A stretch of DNA of 64,000 nucleotides from Vigna angularis (GCF_016808095.1 NC_068970.1:65137130-65201129); one strand, 5' to 3'; numbered from the stretch's first letter, positions 47,162 to 60,328 are shown. Numbers and translations: made by a program. The notes: a model not told the origin generated them from the sequence alone.

Positions 47162-49684
47162 CTACAATTCCATATCATTGACGGGATCATGTTGGATTTG
47201 ATCCTGGTCCTCTTTAAGACTAGACCTTCGCAACTCTTCTATGCTCCTTACCACTTCAGACATTGAAGGGCGCTTGTCTGGGTATTGTGCTGCACAATCA
47301 ACTGCAAGTTGCAACAACTGAACCATCTCCTCTTCCACATTCTGATACCTAAGGAGCTCAAGATCAAAGACCTCAGAAGTCCACTCTTCTCTAACCACAG
47401 ATTGAACCCATCTGGGAAGGTCTACTCCTTCCTCATTCAGGAGAGCATGGGTAGGTGCCTTCCCAGTCAGAAGTTCCAAGAGTAACACACCAAAACTGTA
47501 CACGTCTGCCTTCTGAGACACCCTGCGAGGATCAGTCACCTCAGGTGCACGGTAGCCGGCGACCCGGTTGGGGGTAGAGGAGGGGCCAACGAGGTGTGCA
47601 AGGCCAAAGTCAGACACTCTGGCATCATATGACTTGGTTAACAAGATGTTGGATGACTTTATATTCCCATGAGAAACATTAGGCCCTCGTGAATGCAGGT
47701 ACTCAATGCCACGGGCAGCTCCAAGCGCAATGCCTGATCTCACTTCCCAATTCAGTGGCGTCCTACCCGCCCCTTTGTTTCCTGTAATCAAATAAAGATC
47801 AGAAACACCACCCATGGTACCGTACCACAGTAGGTACACTAATGAGTAATGAATGAGCCTTGGCCTCAGGTCGTATTTCATACAGTTCCAATGAGCCTAT
47901 GGGATTTGGAAGCCGTTGAAATAAACAGTGAAAATTTTCAACTTGAAAAAGAAATTAAAAAAGTACTTAGAACACAAATCAGTATCTGCTTAAAGCCTAG
48001 TCTAGTAATAGCAGGAGAAGGAGAGGCAATTCAGATAAACAACCATTCACGTGATCCATTGGGACCTAAAAGATATAGTGCGAAATCACATCTTCAATAA
48101 CCCCATCAATATACATAAAATAGGGAATGTAAAATGCATTTAAGATTCTAATTCCTAAAGCATGTCACCGCAGATGCAGAGAAATGAAAAATCACTAACG
48201 TAGCCCATGCCATGATGCATTGCCCAAAAAAGAAACTCAATTACAGTCAGTAATGATTGACCAAGAACTGGAAAAGGGCGAAATTGAGTGAAAAGCAAGC
48301 CCAGAAAATACTGAAAAGAGAGAAGGAATGGAAAAGCTGACTAACCATGTAAAAGTGCAGACAAGCTTCCCATGGGCATGTAATCATACACAAGGAGCTT
48401 CTCATCCCTACTGAAATAGAAAGCTCTGAGAGGAACCAAACTCTCATGATCCATTGCTCCCACCGCTTCAATCTTCTCCTTAAACTCCTTCTCAGAAATC
48501 GTGACATCCTTCAACCTCTTCACCGCCACCACCGGCCCTGCCTCAAGCACCGCCTTATACGCCGTCCCGAAAGTCCCTTTCCCCAAAACCTCCGCCGAAG
48601 CCCTGAGCAAATCCTCCAAATCGAACGCCCTAGCCGCATTCCCGAAAAACACCAACTTCTTCGCTGCCCCACCACCGTTCACTTCCGCCTTGTTCCCCGC
48701 CGAAACCGCAGTGACAGCCGCCACAGAATTTCCGTTGGCATGACCACCGTTCTCGACATCCGGAATCCCCTTCTCCGCAAGAACCGGAGCATCGGCCTCA
48801 GGATGTTTGACAGTAGCAATGTCGACCGCGCTGGTCTTCTTGGCAGTTTTGCTCCGGCACAGAAAAATGAAGAGGAAGACGAGCAGCAGAAGAAACACGA
48901 CCGATCCGACAACAATCCCCGCAATGGCGCCGGCAGATAACTTGTGGGAGGTGTGGCTGTTTGGCTTGGAGTTGTTGTCGACGGAGATAGGATCGGCGAT
49001 ATCTCCGGGGCAGAGAGAGAGTGGGCGGCCACAGAGGGAGTTGCCAAGAAAGGAATCCTGAGGGAATGTCCGAAGGTTGAGGGGGACAGAGCCGTTGAGG
49101 AGGTTGTTGGAGACGTTGAACTGATCCAGGCTCAGTTTGCTCAAGTTGGGGATTGGGCCAGAGAGCTGGTTGTTTTCCACAAACAGAGTCTTCAACCGGG
49201 TCAGGCTGTTGAAGCCGGTCGGAAATGGGCCTGAGAAGTTGTTGAAGCCCATGTTCAAGCGAACCAAGTCGGGTAACTCGAACAAGAACGACGGGATAGC
49301 ACCGCTCAGCAGGTTCCGCTGAATGTACAGGTTCCGAAGGTTCACGCACTTCGCCAGATCTGAAGGCAGGGAACCCCGCAGCGCGTTGAAGCGGAGACTG
49401 AGGGTGCGCAACTGTGTCAGATTGCCGAATATTCCGACAGGGATTTGGCCGGAGAGAGCGACGCCGGGAAGGTGGAGCTCGACGACGTGGTCGCGCTCGC
49501 ATTGGACACCGGCCCAGGTGCAGGGGCTGTCCCTGGTGGCGTTCCAGAAGAGGGTTCTGCCGCCGACCGCAGAGCGGAGAGCGAGCAATGCGGCTCGCTC
49601 GGCGGCCAGATCTGCATCTGCTGCTGCGAGCATGAGCGCCAGTGTGGCCGCCACAACCACGAGAGTGTGCTTGTGAGGCAGCAT
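47162..49684 (-). CDS. LRR receptor-like kinase, RLK902/RKL1 type (652 aa, 2 exons)
   Basis: Exons 49684-48346 and 47781-47162 join with a phase-1 intron to 653 codons including the stop. Signal peptide at 1-24; LRR N-terminal cap with WAGVQCERD (~58-65); about five LRRs to ~215 ([32 protein letters not shown]); transmembrane helix ~251-276; Gly/Ala-rich juxtamembrane; kinase ~360-640 with glycine loop [13 protein letters not shown] lysine VAVKRLK (~389) and SDFGLAHL (~503-510). The catalytic loop reads HGNIKSSN (~484-491), so the HRD aspartate is asparagine and the kinase is probably weak or inactive, as usual in this LRR III subfamily. Related Arabidopsis RLK902 and RKL1 act at the plasma membrane; RLK902 contributes to immunity. 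The intron falls in the kinase domain, a typical position for the subfamily. Confidence 0.93.
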
Positions 49685-52600
49685 TGGTGAGTGGAGGCAA
49701 CCTCAGCAGCAGGAGGAGGCGGCTATGGTCTGTTTGGATTTTGGATATAATTAGGAACGTATGAGATGGGAGAGGGAGCAGTGAGAGAGTGACCAGCCAA
49801 ACAGACCCAGAAGCATAAGCACAGAAGATGCAGAAGAAGTTGGACTCTGCACTTTCCAAATAATATCTCTTTTTTAAATTAAAAGTCTTGGAATTAATAT
49901 AATACTCCTCTGAGTTGGATTTCGATGCTCCTTAGCACATAACATAACCCTACCTCCCTTCCTCCCCGTATCTTTTTCGTATATCTACGTATTTACTCAC
50001 TCTTCAATAAATACACTATTAATTTTATTTATACGACTAATTATTAGTTTTGTCACCACTAACTAAATCAATTAAGTCCAAAACTTAAAAATATTACAAA
50101 TTCGTTAAGTATTTTAATGATACTGTTCTCTAAATAAAATTTTTATCTCAGTGGTGTTATGAAGAAAAATACAAGTTTAAAGTAATGGTATTTAAATTTG
50201 TGTAGTGGTGTTAATTAAAATATATTTAGTATAATGGTGATGGTCTAACTAAGGAAATAAAATATTTGAAAAGGAATTGAGTAAATCTGTGATACTCGGT
50301 TTGGTTAAGCGGTGGATTTATTAAAAGGAATGATGTCATACCACCACAGCACCCAACAACCAGATTCCCATTTCCTGGATACAAAATGTACGAGAAATAA
50401 AGTGAATAATTCAACGCATCTTTGGTAAGTGTTATGTTTCTTAGATAACTTATTTTTCTTTTTTTCAATTGAATTGGAAAAGTTTGTAAGGTGTTGTTGG
50501 CTCAAAATCAAATAATTGATTAAAATAGCGGTTGGAGCTTCGCGTCGCTTATTGTAACAAGCGTGTTTGATTATGAGTTAAGAAACCTATTTAACACGGT
50601 TTTTCACCTCTTCATACTTACCTACATCATGTACACAACTCCAACACCTACTAAAACAAACACTTATATGTATAAGTTGTTTCTATTCACTTTTTCAAAA
50701 TCTAATTATTAATGTTTGAAAAACAATTCTCGTTATTCTCATTTTTAACAAGTTTATTCAGGAAATATCAACAAAAAGTAATTGATGAGAGAGTTGAATA
50801 AATTTAAAAGTCTATGGAGGGAATGGGTTATTTATTGAGAGTTGTTTTCATGGTGTACTTGCTAATGGTAATATTTGTTCTTGTTTTTTCACCACTTTTG
50901 TCTTCTTCTACCTCTCTGCTATCTTAATTCCACTGAAAAGAGAAATTCAACTCACTTTTGGATACGATAAATTATTATACTTTCATACAAATTTTAAGTG
51001 TGTAGAGAAGAACATACGCATGCAGGAAGAGCATCAAAAGTTAGCTGTTGCTAGGGCTATTCGGTTGGAAAAGCAAAGCCTGTCTCAGTGTCATGTCTGC
51101 TTTTCTACTCCCCACGCCACGCGACAAAGACACCATTCTTAATTTCTTCTAAAACTTTCTCTTATTAACAAAGCATTCTGATTAACTGAGTATGGTGGTT
51201 CATCTTTTCCTATTACTGTCTTCTTAATCACTCCATCCAAGTGTGGTAATTTATTAGTTAATACTTGTAACATACGTGAACTGCAAAATCAGTGAACTAA
51301 TTAACATTGATTTGCAAGTTAATTACAAGCTTATTAAGTGTCGGCTGTGGCGTAATTAGCATGGAGTTGGATAGGACAGAGATGGGATAATTAGGGCCCA
51401 TTGATCGGAAACGGTAACTGTAAGCCTTGTTTGGCTTGTCATGTCCTTTTTCCAAAATTTGACTTCTCCATTAGTAACCAAACGTTTTTATCAACCATGT
51501 TTCAACAATAACATCACTCCTACCAAATCACCATGTAAATGAACTTCATTCGATTAGACACCATCAAGTACAATCTATTATTTTACACATTCAAATCCAA
51601 CATGGAAGAAAACAATTTAATTAATTTTGTTCTTTTATTTTTGTTAATAACCCAGAAAGTAGAAAACTTTTAGGGGGGTAATAATTAAAATTACAATTAA
51701 AATTACTTGCAATGCACATAGGATTCTTGAACAGCAGTTAACTTTTTTGGCTTCTGAAAACAGTGCAATGACATTTGATTAATGGAAAATCGGTGAAATT
51801 TCTGTGGGCCACATATTCATCTTTTCAAAACCTTCATTGCATTTTAAACTAAGATGCCAGCCTCTACATTTTGAGATTTTTCTTATTATAAGAGAGAAAT
51901 TAATAAAATAGTAAACAAAAAACTGCAACTTGTGCTTAAAAAATGACAATTGGTGATGGCTCCTAATCATTGCATCACATGACAAAGACTTTTGTAACTC
52001 TGTTGCATGTTCTCAATCGTTTTCACCAATTTTTCACCAATTTACTGCTTTATTTTGTTTTCACTTACTGCTTTTGGTTTATCAGTAAAATTGTGGTCCT
52101 ATTTTTGAAGAATGAAAAGCATTGCAACCAAGTTTAGCAGATTGCATGTTGGAAAGAGAGTACCAATTATTGGGTCATTTCATTGTTCGTGTTGCCTTTC
52201 TAGCTGGATAACATGTAAAATCTTTGAGTTGCCCTCAAATGCTTATGCAGATTTGGCCAATCCCAAAAATCAAAACCAGCTTCACACGCATCCTAACAAC
52301 TGATATTAATCTAAAACTAGTCTTTGCAGATTGAATACAGAACTCAAATGTATAAAGATTCTCCAAACATGCATTACCAGCTTGTATAAAGATTCTCCAA
52401 CCTTAACTTTGGATGCTACAATCAGCAAGACATTTATATTTGGGAACATAAAGAAGGCATATATGTTTGGTCACAATAAAGTTTAGGAAATCAAAGTGTA
52501 CAAAAAACAGCTTTTGCTGACACAGATAAACAAGCACAGCGAATTACTGAAAAAAAAAAGACTCAAATATGAAAGGGTTTTATTTTATGTCAAACTCTTT

Positions 52601-53683
52601 GTTCGATAAAAAGAATAATTAAAGTTACTTTTTTTTTTCTGCTAAAGAAGAATTTATCGAAAGAGCCGAAGCAGACCATCGTTCCTTACTTTAGTTGTGA
52701 TGAGGTTTGAGTGGATGAAACAGATATACAGGTGTGATTATAATTCGCAGTATAATCTATCTCTTTTATCTTTTACATTTTTTTCTTACTTTTGCTGAAG
52801 GATAATCATGAATTCTGTGTACAGATATGATTATTCTTTGAACTTTAGTAAAAGCAAATCTTAGAAAACTATTTCCATACACACGTATTTCCCTCTTCCA
52901 TTGAACAACGAGAAAGAAACTACGCATGAAAGATCTTTCTGAGGTGTTTCATCCTATTGACATTTTAAATATTGACTTTTTAGGATACCAAAATTTATTC
53001 AAAACAATTGCCTTTTCTTTAACATATGTTTTTGTTATACCAATATAAGGGTAAGTCTATAATTTCACGATCCCATGAGATCCAAGTTGAAATTATGGGG
53101 GTGTAGAAAGAGATGTCCATCTTCGCTCAAAACCTGAAAAGGAGCTCGAAAATTGAAATGACGGGTGTACACTGTAAAAGTCCAAGTTTCCATAATTGGA
53201 TCATCAATCGTTGACTTTTCTTTCCTCACGTTTTATTTTGACTCATTTCTGGACCAAACCTTACACATTGAAACAATCATTCACTAACCTTATTCTTAGT
53301 CGCCAAGGAAAAAAATAAGGTATTGATGGCGAATACAATTACACAAAGATAAATAAATAAATAAATAAATGAGAAATAAACAATTCATTTTTTTTCTTTT
53401 CAAAATCTGAAAATAACTATATTTTATATATTATTGTTTACGTTGTCCTACATTTAAATTAATTTGTGATATGAAATCTTGAATTACAGTGACACTTGAA
53501 CATATAATAAAAATAAAATTGATAGTATAAGTAATAATAAAAAAGTGTTAAAAGAATTATGGAAGGAATATTTAATATTAGCGGTGTTAAAATAAATAAA
53601 AAAGAAATAAAAGGGAGAGGAGAGTGAGATAAGGACCAGCGCGTTTTGCTTGAGGTGCAAGGATTTTGCAGCAGGAAGAAGCC
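49685..53683. other. 4-kb spacer between divergent RLK and NFXL1 genes
   Basis: The first ~180 bases are the 5' UTR and promoter of the receptor kinase. The remainder is AT-rich with no supported gene. An (AAAT)n microsatellite of about five units lies near 53350-53372. Short frames at 51779-51985 and 52112-52303 have no recognisable content. Confidence 0.5.
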
Positions 53684-53691
53684 TATATAAA
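53684..53691 (+). promoter_or_regulatory. TATA box of NFXL1
   Basis: GCCTATATAAACGC gives a strong TATATAAA. Transcription would start near 53715, leaving a pyrimidine-rich leader of about 345 bases before the ATG at 54061. Confidence 0.6.
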
Positions 53692-54060
53692 CGCTTCTCC
53701 TTTGACCTATTTTTATTTTTATTATTATTCTCCAAACAACACAACGCAACTTCAACACCTTTGGCTTTCAGCACCCGAAACCCAACCCAACCAGGTTTCA
53801 CTTTCTCTCAATACTCTTATTTATTTATTCTTTAACTTCTTTTACATCCCTCGCACTTCTTTTCATTTCCAGACTTTACTTCTGACTTAGACATGTTAAT
53901 TCATGGTTGATATTCGTATGCCTCTCTTTTACTTTTAGGGTTCGTATTATTAGGGTTTTTCATTTTTCATCAACATTTTTCTTCTCAATTTCAATCCACC
54001 TTTCTCATGAACTCAATTTCCACGTGTCAGTTGGAGAGCTATCGATTAGAGTCACGCAGG

Positions 54061-57000
54061 ATGAGCTCGCAAGAGCGAAGCCAGCGGTCTAGGGTTCCTC
54101 GTCAGGAATGGATTCGTCGAGGATCTACCGATCAGAGTCAGAATCAGAATCAAAATGGTGCCGCCACTGCCGCCGCCACCGCTGCTGGTTCATCCAATAC
54201 AACAAATCGCCATAGGAGGAGCGGTCCTATTCCTAGTCCCAATCCCAATCCCAATCCTAATCCCAATCCCAATCCCAATCCGAAGAATAATGTGCAGAAG
54301 AGATTCAATTCGAGGGACTCTAATTTGCCCCAGCTGTTGCAAGAGATTCAGGAGAAGCTCGTGAAAGGTGCGGTCGAATGCATGATTTGCTGTGACATGG
54401 TGCGGAGGTCTGCGCCAATTTGGTCTTGCTCCAGTTGCTTCTCCATCTTTCACCTTAATTGTATAAAGAAGTGGGCGCGTGCACCCACTTCTGTGGATGT
54501 GTCTGTGGACAAGAATCAGCGGTTTAATTGGCGGTGCCCTGGTTGTCAATCTGTGCAGCTCACATCGTCCAAGGAGATTCGGTATGTTTGCTTCTGTGGG
54601 AAGAGGCCTGACCCCCCTTCTGACTTGTATCTCTTGCCACATTCCTGTGGAGAACCATGTGCCAAACCCCTTGAAAGGGAGCTTGGGGGGGATAAGGAGG
54701 TTCTTTGTCCTCATGTTTGTGTCTTGCAATGCCATCCCGGTCCTTGCCCTCCTTGCAAAGCATTTGCACCTCCACGTTTGTGTCCTTGTGGGAAGAAAAA
54801 TGTTACCACCCGTTGTTCTGACCGCCAGTCTGTTCTTACCTGTGGCCAGCGCTGTGAAAAGCTTCTTGAATGTGGGCGGCATCGGTGTGAACAAATCTGT
54901 CATCTGGGACCTTGTGATCCTTGTGAGATTCCTGTCAATGCCTCTTGCTTTTGCAGTAAAAGGACGGAGCTCATTCTTTGTGGGGAAATGGCTCTGAAAG
55001 GTGAAATCAAAACCGAAGGTGGAGTTTTCTCTTGCGGTTCAACCTGTGGAAAGAAACTTGGTTGCGGTAATCATATTTGTATCGAGACGTGTCATCCCGG
55101 CAGCTGTGGGGAGTGTGGATTGTTACCATCCCATATTAAGACATGCTGTTGTGGGAAAACTAGATTGAAGCAGGAACGACAGAGTTGTTTAGACCCTATA
55201 CCTACCTGTTCACAAGTATGTGGGAAGACCCTTCCTTGCGGGATTCATCATTGTGAAGAGGCATGCCACGCTGGGGATTGTTCTCCTTGTTTGGTTCTAG
55301 TCTCTCAGAAGTGTCGATGTGGCTCTACTTCCCGAACTGTGGAGTGCTGTAAGACAAAAGTGGACGCTGTGAAATTTACTTGTGAAAAGCCTTGTGGGCA
55401 GAAAAGGAATTGTGGAAGGCATAGATGCAGTGAACGGTGTTGTCCACTTTCTAATCCAAATAATGTTCAAATTGCGGATTGGGATCCACACTTCTGTTCA
55501 TTACCATGTGGAAAGAAGCTAAGGTGTGGGCAGCATGCATGTGAATCCCTATGCCACAGTGGTCATTGTCCACCTTGTCTTGAAACTATATTTACTGATT
55601 TGACATGTGCTTGTGGCAAGACTTCAATCCCTCCTCCATTGCCTTGTGGCACACCTCCTCCCTCGTGTCAGCTTCCATGTTCTGTTCCTCAGCCTTGTTC
55701 ACATCCAGCGTCTCACAGCTGCCATTTTGGGGATTGCCCTCCTTGTTCAGTGCCTGTAGCAAAAGAATGTATTGGTGGGCATGTAATTCTTCGGAACATA
55801 CCCTGTGGTTCAAAGGATATTAGATGCAATAAACTATGTGGGAAGACCAGACAGTGCGGTTTACATGCATGTGGTAGAACATGTCACCTCCCACCTTGTG
55901 ATAATCCATCTACAGTGCCGGGTACCCGTGCCTCTTGTGGGCAAACATGTGGTGCTCCAAGAAGGGACTGCCGCCATACATGTACAGCTCCTTGTCACCC
56001 TTCAACTCCATGTCCAGACACGAGATGCGAATTCCCTGTCACAATTACATGTTCTTGTGGCCGAATGACAGCGAATGTTCCTTGTGATGCTGGTGGAAGC
56101 TCTGCTAATTATAATGCCGATGCTGTACACGAAGCTTCCATTATCCAAAAGTTGCCTGTGTTGCTTCAACCTGTTGCTGCAAATGGCAAGAAAATTCCTC
56201 TTGGACAAAGAAAACTGATGTGTAATGATGACTGTGCTAAGTTAGAACGTAAACGGGTACTTGCAGATGCCTTTGAGATAACCGCTCCAAATCTGGATTC
56301 TCTCCATTTTGGTGACAATCCTGGTACTTCTGAATTGCTTTCTGACATGTTGAGACGTGATCCTAAATGGGTTTTATCAGTTGAGGAGAGATGCAAGGTT
56401 TTGGTTCTTGGCAAGAACAGGGGAAATACACAAGGTCAAAAAATCCATATTTTCTCTCCTATGATAAAGGACAAAAGAGATGCAGTGAGGGTCATTGCTG
56501 AAAGATGGAAGCTTGCGGTGTATGTAGCTGGTCGTGAGCCAAAGCGTTTTGTAGTTGTTCATGTTACCCCAAAATCAAGAGCTCCTGCTCGTGTGCTAGG
56601 GGTTAAGGGAACTACAACTGTAAATGCACCCCTTCCTCCTGCATTCGATCCTTTAGTAGATATGGATCCTCGGCTTGTTGTCTCTTTTCTAGACTTACCA
56701 AGGGAGGCAGATATCAGTGCACTGGTGCTGAGATTTGGTGGTGAGTGTGAACTTGTTTGGTTAAATGACAAAAATGCACTGGCTGTTTTTAATGATCCAG
56801 CCCGAGCTGCAACTGCAATGAGGAGGTTGGATCATGGTACTGTTTATCAGGGAGCCGTGGTAGTGATTGTTCCGAATGTTGGGGCATCAGCAGCATCTTC
56901 AGCCACCAATGCTTGGGGAGGATCTGGGACAATGAAAGGAGGAGGATCACTGGCAGCATTGAAGGGGGGTAATCCGTGGAAAAAAGATGTTCAAGAGACA

Positions 57001-57309
57001 GGTTGGAAAGATTCTTGGGGTGATGAGGAGTGGGCTACTGGTTCTGCTAATGTGCATTTGCCTATTCAGAAGAAAGATTCCCTCATATCTACTTCAGTAA
57101 ACCCTTGGAGTGTCTTAAATCAAGAATCTTCTTCAAGTTCATCTGCTGCAGCTGTTAAAGCTGATGTTTCCAAGGAACACTCAGACAGTAGTGCTGTCAC
57201 AAACTTGGAGCCTCATGATGGCGGTTCAAATCTAGGACAGCATGCAGGAAACTTGGATACTTTAGAAGATTCTGAGGTAGTAGATGATTGGGAGAAGGCT
57301 TGTGAATAG
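54061..57309 (+). CDS. NFXL1: NFXL1: NF-X1-type zinc finger protein (1082 aa, single exon)
   Basis: An uninterrupted frame. Residues ~50-80 include an Asn-Pro repeat (about eight NP units) written by a CCCAAT hexamer minisatellite (54235-54283). A RING/PHD-like Cys-rich module starts CMICCDMV (107) and ends CPGC (~162). Nine NF-X1 zinc fingers follow to ~680, of the form C-G-x-x-C...C-G-x-H-x-C...C-H-x-G-x-C-x-x-C. A conserved C-terminal region with an R3H-like segment (DAVRVIAERWKLAV, ~808) precedes an acidic, Trp-rich tail. Arabidopsis NFXL1 is a nuclear regulator of salt, heat and defence responses, and the RING module suggests E3 ligase activity as in animal NFX1. An in-frame ATG at 54007 would add 18 residues; 54061 (MSSQERSQRSR) is preferred because it resembles family starts. 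Confidence 0.92.
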   Translation: MSSQERSQRSRVPRQEWIRRGSTDQSQNQNQNGAATAAATAAGSSNTTNRHRRSGPIPSPNPNPNPNPNPNPNPKNNVQKRFNSRDSNLPQLLQEIQEKLVKGAVECMICCDMVRRSAPIWSCSSCFSIFHLNCIKKWARAPTSVDVSVDKNQRFNWRCPGCQSVQLTSSKEIRYVCFCGKRPDPPSDLYLLPHSCGEPCAKPLERELGGDKEVLCPHVCVLQCHPGPCPPCKAFAPPRLCPCGKKNVTTRCSDRQSVLTCGQRCEKLLECGRHRCEQICHLGPCDPCEIPVNASCFCSKRTELILCGEMALKGEIKTEGGVFSCGSTCGKKLGCGNHICIETCHPGSCGECGLLPSHIKTCCCGKTRLKQERQSCLDPIPTCSQVCGKTLPCGIHHCEEACHAGDCSPCLVLVSQKCRCGSTSRTVECCKTKVDAVKFTCEKPCGQKRNCGRHRCSERCCPLSNPNNVQIADWDPHFCSLPCGKKLRCGQHACESLCHSGHCPPCLETIFTDLTCACGKTSIPPPLPCGTPPPSCQLPCSVPQPCSHPASHSCHFGDCPPCSVPVAKECIGGHVILRNIPCGSKDIRCNKLCGKTRQCGLHACGRTCHLPPCDNPSTVPGTRASCGQTCGAPRRDCRHTCTAPCHPSTPCPDTRCEFPVTITCSCGRMTANVPCDAGGSSANYNADAVHEASIIQKLPVLLQPVAANGKKIPLGQRKLMCNDDCAKLERKRVLADAFEITAPNLDSLHFGDNPGTSELLSDMLRRDPKWVLSVEERCKVLVLGKNRGNTQGQKIHIFSPMIKDKRDAVRVIAERWKLAVYVAGREPKRFVVVHVTPKSRAPARVLGVKGTTTVNAPLPPAFDPLVDMDPRLVVSFLDLPREADISALVLRFGGECELVWLNDKNALAVFNDPARAATAMRRLDHGTVYQGAVVVIVPNVGASAASSATNAWGGSGTMKGGGSLAALKGGNPWKKDVQETGWKDSWGDEEWATGSANVHLPIQKKDSLISTSVNPWSVLNQESSSSSSAAAVKADVSKEHSDSSAVTNLEPHDGGSNLGQHAGNLDTLEDSEVVDDWEKACE

Positions 57310-60300
57310 TGAAGAGAAGACAAGGAGTAAACCATTTTTTTTAGTCTCAATTTTACATTTTTTTTGAGAAGGAGGCTGATATTGTATCTCCTAGTCTCTT
57401 ATTTTTGTTTGGCATGAGGTGGACATCACCGTACTTTTTGGGTTAATATTTTAATTTTCATAGTGGAAAAAAATGGAGTGGTGATGTATCAAGCGATTGA
57501 AAAAAGAAACTTTGGTTTGATGCCATGGATAGGGTGTAGTTCTTTTGCTGATCGGAAATTATTAATTCCATAGTAGCACATTCTCGTCTCATATTTTTTT
57601 AGTAGTTGAGACCCTTCCTCTCACCAGCACAGTTATTAAGTTTTCAAATTTCAAATATTGTTTGCCACACTAATTTTAACTTTATTAATCTATATTTCAA
57701 TTTGGTCTCTTTTTCTACTATCATCAATGTTTTTATGGTTAGTGAGTTTTATTTCTTACTTTATTTGAATTGTTGCATCTGTCCGTCTTTGACATCCAAA
57801 TTTCAAGTGTGACATCATTACATTTTGTCTTGGTTTTGGGTAACTCATGATGCTGGATGGTTTTTATTATTTTAGGTATGACCCGAGTTCTAAATTCAAG
57901 ACTAGCTAGATGGTTCCATTTACCATTTTAAGCTTAATTACTGATTTTAACTACCTATTAATAATGGTGAATATTGTAGGTGGATTTGGTTGAATCCACT
58001 TTGAAGTTGTGAAGTTCATTTAATAAGCAATACTCTGAATTTGAAGTTTGATGCCCTTTCTTTTTCAATTTTGTAACATTGGTTACGTTTTACATTCTTC
58101 TTCTTTCGAACCCAACAGAAGTAAGTAACATTGCCAACAGTTGCATTATTACATTTTTATTTCTGTTTGTATGAATAGTTTGTGTTTTCTTGACTTCTTC
58201 GTCCAATATAGTTTTAGCTTCTTGTAACTTTCTACTTGATTCTTCTTTATGTCCATTGTAACCAACCAACCATATATAAAGTTAATTCCTAGCGTGTTTG
58301 GTCAATTTCAAAGTTAGCGCAAAATATATCATTTAAATTTATATAAAAATCTCAATTAATCACGAGAGGCAACAATTAGACGTTGACATCTAGTAACGAG
58401 TAAGATTGGTTAATAATTTTAGGGATAAATACAGGCGAAATGATTATTTTTCTTATAAATGAAGGAGACGATTGCGATTTTGTTGAAGAGAATTCAAATT
58501 CAATGTTCAAATTCCAACAAGAAGGAAACCTTTGGTTTGATTTCATTCTGTGAATGTTTTTGTTTTAAAATGATGACGTTATATTTTAGTTGTCAAGTTT
58601 TCAAATAAAAGCAATTTAAACGAGTCAAGTAAATCTCAAAGTGATACTGCAAGATCACGTGTAGTAACTTTCCATTCAGGTACTTCAACAAATAATAATA
58701 ATAATCGTAAATTAAATTTAAAGTTCATTATAAATTTGAGTATTTTTAATTGAATTACTATTAAAAAATTAAAAAAGTTATTATTTTAAATTATTTTATT
58801 ATAATTAATAATTAAAATTTAATTTGTAAATTGTAAGTATTAATATTATAATTACATCATTGAAATTGTTGTCAGTTTAGTTGATTAAGCAGATAGATAA
58901 AGTGAGTTGATGAATTGAAAATTCAAATAAACGCGACCTACTTTGTCACTTATACAAAATATAATAATTATACTATGCATTTAATAGAAAAATTAAATAA
59001 AAAATATTGAATTGAAAATATAATATTTTAAAAACACAATAAAAGAAAAATATTAATGGAGACAAAATTAATAATAGTAAAATTTATAAACAATTAAAAT
59101 GTTAATCCATAATAATAATAACAATAGTAATAATAAAAGTATATATTATCAATATTTGACTGAATCTTCAATAAATTCGAAAAGAATCGTTTCATAAAAT
59201 TTTTAAAAGAGAAAAATAGAAAGAAATAGACGAAGTAATAGCATGGTTAGGGACTGTGTTCATGCTCGATCTCTCCTTAATAACTTTTAATAAGTTTGGA
59301 AAGACTTCAAAATCATATTCAAGGTCAATTAATCAGTTCTTTTTTTTTTTGTTTCACATTTACATTCTTAAAATGTGACAAGAACTTCCCCAATAAAAAA
59401 ATAACTAAGAAACAAAGTGGAAGTGCAGCACATAGTTTTGTGTGACAGTTTCCGTTGAAGATTTCATACAATTCAGCATTTTGGCTTTGCAAATATTGGA
59501 GACAAATGGAAGCAGCACATGTCCATTGATTGTTTGTATTTTCTGTCGCATCCACATGCTTTCATCTTTCAACCATTCAACAAATGGAAACAGAAGACAG
59601 AAAAATTATAAAAAAAGAAGAAAGAAAGAAGGAACAGGAATAAGTTCTGTATCCTTACAGTAAGGGAAACCATGTGATATGATCATATGATTCCTGATAG
59701 GTCAATAAAAAAAAGGAATGGATTTCATTTCACATAATTCAAGGATTTGCTTAACATCAATCACGGCTGATTAAACCAGAGGATTTGACTCTAAATATAA
59801 TAATATATTACATGTACTAAACAGACAGTGTAAAACTATGCAAAAGTGTTGCTGTGAGTATTATTTGACTCCTAATTGAAGTGCTGTTGCGTGCTGAATT
59901 TGACTCATCCATTAGTTTATTGAATGCATGGACCAAAACTAGAACTTACAGATGGCTGTGTGTGAATGATACAATTGGGGTGTCCATGTCACCCCGGCAT
60001 TCCCTCTCTGCTATCTGTAATAAAATAGTAAAATAATGCAGAGATGAAAAGAGTGATAGTGAAGATCATCACGAGATCAACAATAATAAGCCGTCTAAAA
60101 GAATTTGTAGTGAAGATCACTATGTTAGATCATTTTCCTCTGCTGTTTAAGACACTGTAATGTAGGGTCCATAATGACCATCATCATCCTAGTCTCCTCC
60201 GTCTGTCTCCTTTCAACCATTGCCTAAATACCTCTCTCTGTTCAATCATTCATTCCTTCATTCATATACATTTCTGTCACTTTCTTTCTTCTCATAACTT

Positions 60301-60328
60301 ACTTACCTCATATTTTGCCTCCCTACTA
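57310..60328. other. AT-rich spacer before the potassium transporter
   Basis: 3' UTR of NFXL1 followed by very AT-rich sequence (58680-59160 is almost only A and T, with AAT trinucleotide runs). No gene or RNA gene is supported. The last ~120 bases, with CCTCTCTCTG and TCTTTCTTCTC, are probably the leader of the transporter gene. Confidence 0.55.

Noticed and set aside
46671..47181. Overlapping frames on both strands (122 aa minus with a hydrophobic stretch, 146 aa plus) downstream of the receptor kinase
   Set aside because: They lie in what should be the 3' UTR of the kinase, shadow each other, are rich in Lys or Phe runs from A/T tracts, and match no family I recognise.
48798..49859. 353-aa minus-strand frame overlapping the first exon of the receptor kinase
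   Set aside because: It is an alternative frame of the GC-rich LRR exon; its Arg/Pro/Leu-rich composition is typical of an out-of-frame translation.
54190..54903. 237-aa frame antisense to NFXL1
   Set aside because: Antisense shadow of the Cys-rich repeats; no independent coding features.
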